Source of the DNA: a candidate division CSSED10-310 bacterium
Lineage (GTDB): Bacteria; CSSED10-310; JAFGDC01
Direction of reading: 5' to 3'
Assembly: GCA_016932295.1 (NCBI GenBank)
Contig: JAFGDC010000558.1
Location: forward strand, 1 to 7,285
DNA length: 7,285 nt
In this document: piece by piece, positions 5,247 to 7,285 of the stretch
Layout of the letters: each line of letters begins with the position of its first letter
Numbering within the stretch: the stretch's first letter is position 1
Position numbers and translations under genes: made by a program
Notes under the pieces: model-generated
Databases searched by the model: none
The model's input: the letters and a program-made list of their open reading frames with translations, nothing else
What the model was told of the DNA's origin: nothing

Positions 5247-6662
5247 ATGAAAACACGATTATTGTTCCAAGTCGCGCAGGCGGCGATCATCGCGAGCCTG
5301 TTCCTCTTCGCCTGTCTGACCGGTGCCCCCGGTCACGCAGCGGTGTTGTACCAGGAAAACTTCGACGATGGTACCTGCAATACCCAGGCGGACCCCGGCG
5401 TCTGCTGGGACAACGAGTATGTCCCACTGAGCAGCAATACGCCACTGTGCATGTCCGGAAGGACACTGCGCACAAATTCGTCCACCTCTCACATCATCAT
5501 CGGCATCGATTTGCGTGACGACAGCGGGCCATGCGCCATGACCTACACGTATTACCAGTTCGCCGATGCAGATGTGAGGGCGGAAAAGAAAACCGCTTCC
5601 ACCGATCTGAACTGCACGCAGAGCACTGGTTTCACGGAGGTGCTGGATCACACTGTCATCGGTGCATGCAACCCGGCGTCCATCACCCTGACTCCAGGCA
5701 TGGTGAACTACATCCGCTGGAAACGGAATCACTTCTCCAACAACATGTGGATAGACGGCCTGGAAATCACCGGCAGCGGTGCCAGCAGCGACTGCGACCC
5801 ATGGTATGAGAGTGATTTCGGTGCTTTCTTCCAGTCGGGAGCGATCTGCACCATTTTTCCGGATGAATGGGAGAGCTGCACCGGCAATGGACCCTACATC
5901 ACTTCCGGCGGTCCTTGCGGTGGCAGCGGAGATTACTCGATGTATCTGGGAAGCGGTACGCCGTATTGTTCCGCGGAGACCGCCTGTTTCGACCTGTCAG
6001 CGGCGGGCAGCGCCTGCCTGCACTACTCTTATTCCTGGGACGGTTTCTATTCCCTCTCCCCCGACATCGAGATCAGCACCGATGACGGCGGTACCTGGAC
6101 ATCACTGGTGGCTGGGCACGACAACAGCAATGCGGAGTGCCGGGAGGTTTGTGTCAATCTCACCAGTTTCGTCGGTCAGGATGATGTCAAGCTGCGGATC
6201 AATTCCAATACATCGAGCACTTCGTACCATGCCTATTTCGATGATTTCGAGCTGCGGGTGAATGAAGTCTGCCCATCGGCTACACCCACGCCGTCACCCA
6301 CCCGCACCGCCACCCTGACACCGACCGCGTTCCCCACCGCGCCACCGACCGCCACCGCGGAAGCCAGCCCGACCGAACCACCGACCATGCCGCCAACCGC
6401 CACCGACAGTCCCACCATGACAGCCACCCTCACTCCCACCCTTTCTCCCAGCCCTTCCCCTTCAGTCACCAGCACTCAGATCCCCACGGAATCGCCCACG
6501 CCATCACCCACGCCGTCACCCACCATCACGCTGACCCCGACCATAACCCTTACGCCGACTCCCGCGCCTATTCCCACCACCTCCACCACCGGATTGCTCT
6601 TGATCATTCTGCTCCTGACCACCGGTCTGCTCACACGCTGGAAGGGACGAGCAAGGCTTTGA
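5247..6662 (+). CDS. Secreted Cys-rich two-domain surface protein with PT-rich stalk
   Basis: This 471-residue protein is exported. A basic start and hydrophobic core (residues 1-28) end in a probable signal peptidase site after GHA (31). The mature part holds two beta-rich modules. Module 1 (about 33-177) opens with LYQENFDDGTC and closes with MWIDGLEITG. Module 2 (about 183-339) contains ACFDLSAAGSACLHYSY, a DIEISTDDGGTWTSL hairpin and YFDDFELRV, a pattern typical of MAM-like or carbohydrate-binding jelly rolls in secreted proteins. Sixteen cysteines in the mature part suggest disulphides. Residues 343-446 are a Pro/Thr/Ser-rich stalk. The tail IPTTSTTG (442-449), a hydrophobic helix (about 450-462) and a basic end (RWKGRARL) form a C-terminal sorting or anchor signal resembling the IPTL-CTERM layout. 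AAGGA lies 8 nt before the ATG. No catalytic motif is visible, so binding or adhesion is more likely than enzymatic activity. FAC at 21-23 is a poor lipobox because Phe sits at -2. Confidence 0.88.
   Translation: MKTRLLFQVAQAAIIASLFLFACLTGAPGHAAVLYQENFDDGTCNTQADPGVCWDNEYVPLSSNTPLCMSGRTLRTNSSTSHIIIGIDLRDDSGPCAMTYTYYQFADADVRAEKKTASTDLNCTQSTGFTEVLDHTVIGACNPASITLTPGMVNYIRWKRNHFSNNMWIDGLEITGSGASSDCDPWYESDFGAFFQSGAICTIFPDEWESCTGNGPYITSGGPCGGSGDYSMYLGSGTPYCSAETACFDLSAAGSACLHYSYSWDGFYSLSPDIEISTDDGGTWTSLVAGHDNSNAECREVCVNLTSFVGQDDVKLRINSNTSSTSYHAYFDDFELRVNEVCPSATPTPSPTRTATLTPTAFPTAPPTATAEASPTEPPTMPPTATDSPTMTATLTPTLSPSPSPSVTSTQIPTESPTPSPTPSPTITLTPTITLTPTPAPIPTTSTTGLLLIILLLTTGLLTRWKGRARL
6273..6584 (+). 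repeat. Low-complexity Pro/Thr/Ser-coding repeat tract
   Basis: The tract encodes residues 343-446 of the secreted protein and consists of imperfect repeats of ccc/acc/acg/tca-type codons. One example is a tandem run of cacccacgccatcacccacg-like units around 6494-6524. The coding strand is C-rich and G-poor. Such tracts vary in length by slippage and confuse assembly. Valine/glycine-rich frames on the opposite strand here are artefacts of this composition. Confidence 0.8.
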
Positions 6663-6710
6663 ACCATCGCCACTTACCAGTAAAGACCAGACATGTTTCC
6701 GGTTCATCCC

Positions 6711-6731
6711 CGGTACGGCGGCGCTGTACCG
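6711..6731 (+). terminator. Hairpin between secreted protein gene and NDK gene
   Basis: cggtacggc (6711-6719) pairs with gctgtaccg (6723-6731) over 9 bp (one G-U) around a ggc loop. It is followed by ttcctcccgtt, only partly T-rich, so it may be a weak terminator or a processing/stability hairpin. It lies 48 nt after the stop of the upstream gene. A second smaller stem, gctgc/gcagc (6748-6763), sits just before the NDK ribosome binding site. Confidence 0.45.
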
Positions 6732-6780
6732 TTCCTCCCGTTGCAATGCTGCCCGGGAGCAGCTTCAGAAAGGAATCGAC

Positions 6781-7197
6781 GTGGAACGAACCCTGATCAT
6801 GATCAAACCCGAAGCGTTCGCCAAGGGAAAAACAGGCAGGATTATCGATCATTTTCTGACCGCCGGATTCGTTATGGTGGCGGCCAGGACGGTCCGTCTG
6901 ACCAGGCCGGAAGCCATGCGCTTCTATGCCGTACATGAAAAGAAACCGTTCTACGAACCACTCACCGAGTTCATGTCATCCGGAACAATCTTTGCCATGG
7001 TGCTCGAAAAAGAGCACGCCATCGAGGATGCCAGGCATCTGATGGGTCCCACCAATCCCGATGAGGCGCCGGAGGGTTCGATTCGCGCACTGTATGGCAC
7101 GAATACCCGCCGCAACGCCGTGCACGGTTCCGATTCACAGGCCTCGGCGGCCATCGAGATCGCCTTTTTCTTCAGTGAGCTTGACCTCGATCGCTGA
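6781..7197 (+). CDS. ndk: Nucleoside diphosphate kinase
   Basis: The 138-residue product transfers the gamma phosphate of ATP to nucleoside diphosphates through a phospho-histidine, balancing the NTP and dNTP pools in the cytoplasm. All expected landmarks are present: the start ERTLIMIKPEAF with K9, FYAVHEKKPFYEPLTEFMSSG (48-68) with Y49, R85, T91 in the GPTNP loop (89-93), R102, N112 and the active-site signature NAVHGSDS (112-119) with H115, then E126. The length is usual for bacterial NDK (about 135-150). The GTG start at 6781 is preferred because AAAGGA (6769-6774) sits 6 nt upstream and the conserved RTLIMIKP begins two residues later. An internal ATG at 6799 would remove the first strand. 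It lies 118 bp after the secreted protein gene, with a hairpin between, so it may have its own promoter. I see no clear one. Confidence 0.97.
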   Translation: MERTLIMIKPEAFAKGKTGRIIDHFLTAGFVMVAARTVRLTRPEAMRFYAVHEKKPFYEPLTEFMSSGTIFAMVLEKEHAIEDARHLMGPTNPDEAPEGSIRALYGTNTRRNAVHGSDSQASAAIEIAFFFSELDLDR

Positions 7198-7207
7198 GTT
7201 GTTGCTG

Positions 7208-7263
7208 ACCGTTCCACGGTATTGTTTCGTTGCTGTTGGTGAGGCGCGTTTTCCGGGCGTGCC
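7208..7263 (+). terminator. Weak terminator candidates after ndk
   Basis: Two small stems follow ndk. accgt-tcc-acggt (7208-7220) is followed by attgttt. ggcgcg/cgtgcc (7243-7263, one G-U) is followed further on by a T-rich stretch (gtctttggttt). Neither has a strong stem with an adjacent T-run, so factor-independent termination is uncertain. The rest of the window to 7285 holds no gene I can support. Confidence 0.25.
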
Positions 7264-7285
7264 GGTGTCTTTGGTTTCGATAGAG

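Noticed and set aside
6494..6524. Short tandem units in the stalk considered as a CRISPR-like or regulatory repeat
   Set aside because: The units are codon-phased, imperfect and encode PTPSPT repeats in a clear reading frame, so the coding explanation suffices.
6233..6673. Val/Gly-repeat frames on the minus strand opposite the PT-rich stalk
   Set aside because: They are mirror products of the C-rich repeat tract and have no ribosome binding site or sensible protein.
7199..7285. Possible partial plus-strand frame from a TTG at 7199 or 7202 running off the right edge
   Set aside because: It has no Shine-Dalgarno site, uses a rare start, gives no recognisable peptide and overlaps the terminator candidates.

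Overview
The window looks like a piece of chromosome from an uncultivated bacterium, moderately GC-rich (roughly 55-60% by eye), with purine-rich Shine-Dalgarno sites and sigma70-like promoters. A secreted protein with a long Pro/Thr/Ser-rich linker and a C-terminal membrane anchor is typical of environmental candidate phyla with elaborate cell surfaces. I cannot name the phylum. I see no rRNA, tRNA, CRISPR array, insertion sequence or integrase.

Layout from left to right: 1-302 is an upstream region with no gene I can call. It holds a long imperfect hairpin, a weak promoter candidate and the first copy of a 20-bp repeat. A small acidic protein of unknown function follows (303-782, +). Converging on it is a two-gene minus-strand operon, transcribed from a good TATAAT promoter at 4858-4886: a GT2 family glycosyltransferase (4821-4126), then 7 nt later a 1081-residue protein with the fold of a PLD-like/SNF2 helicase (4118-873). 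From 4822 to 5246 lies a divergent promoter region with the second repeat copy and a TTGCAA-16-TACAAT promoter. This drives a secreted, cysteine-rich, two-domain surface protein with a PT-rich stalk (5247-6662, +). After a hairpin comes nucleoside diphosphate kinase (6781-7197, +, GTG start).

The most interesting object is the 1081-residue protein. Its order of motifs and the residues between them follow the PLD-SNF2 helicase family closely, yet nearly every catalytic motif is replaced. GLGKT reads GLGMR, DEAH reads NHSE, LTATP reads MTRSP, the EGxNLQ motif is shortened, the QRxGRxxR motif reads LRAAKVDR, and the PLD HxK reads TTN. The reading frame is intact over 3.2 kb, so this looks like a retained double pseudoenzyme rather than a decaying gene. 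Its coupling to a glycosyltransferase is unexplained.

The other genes do not form an obvious pathway with it. The glycosyltransferase and the secreted protein may both serve the cell envelope, and NDK is housekeeping. A near-identical 20-bp sequence lies 85-92 bp before the start codons of two plus-strand genes, about 4.9 kb apart, and has no explanation yet.
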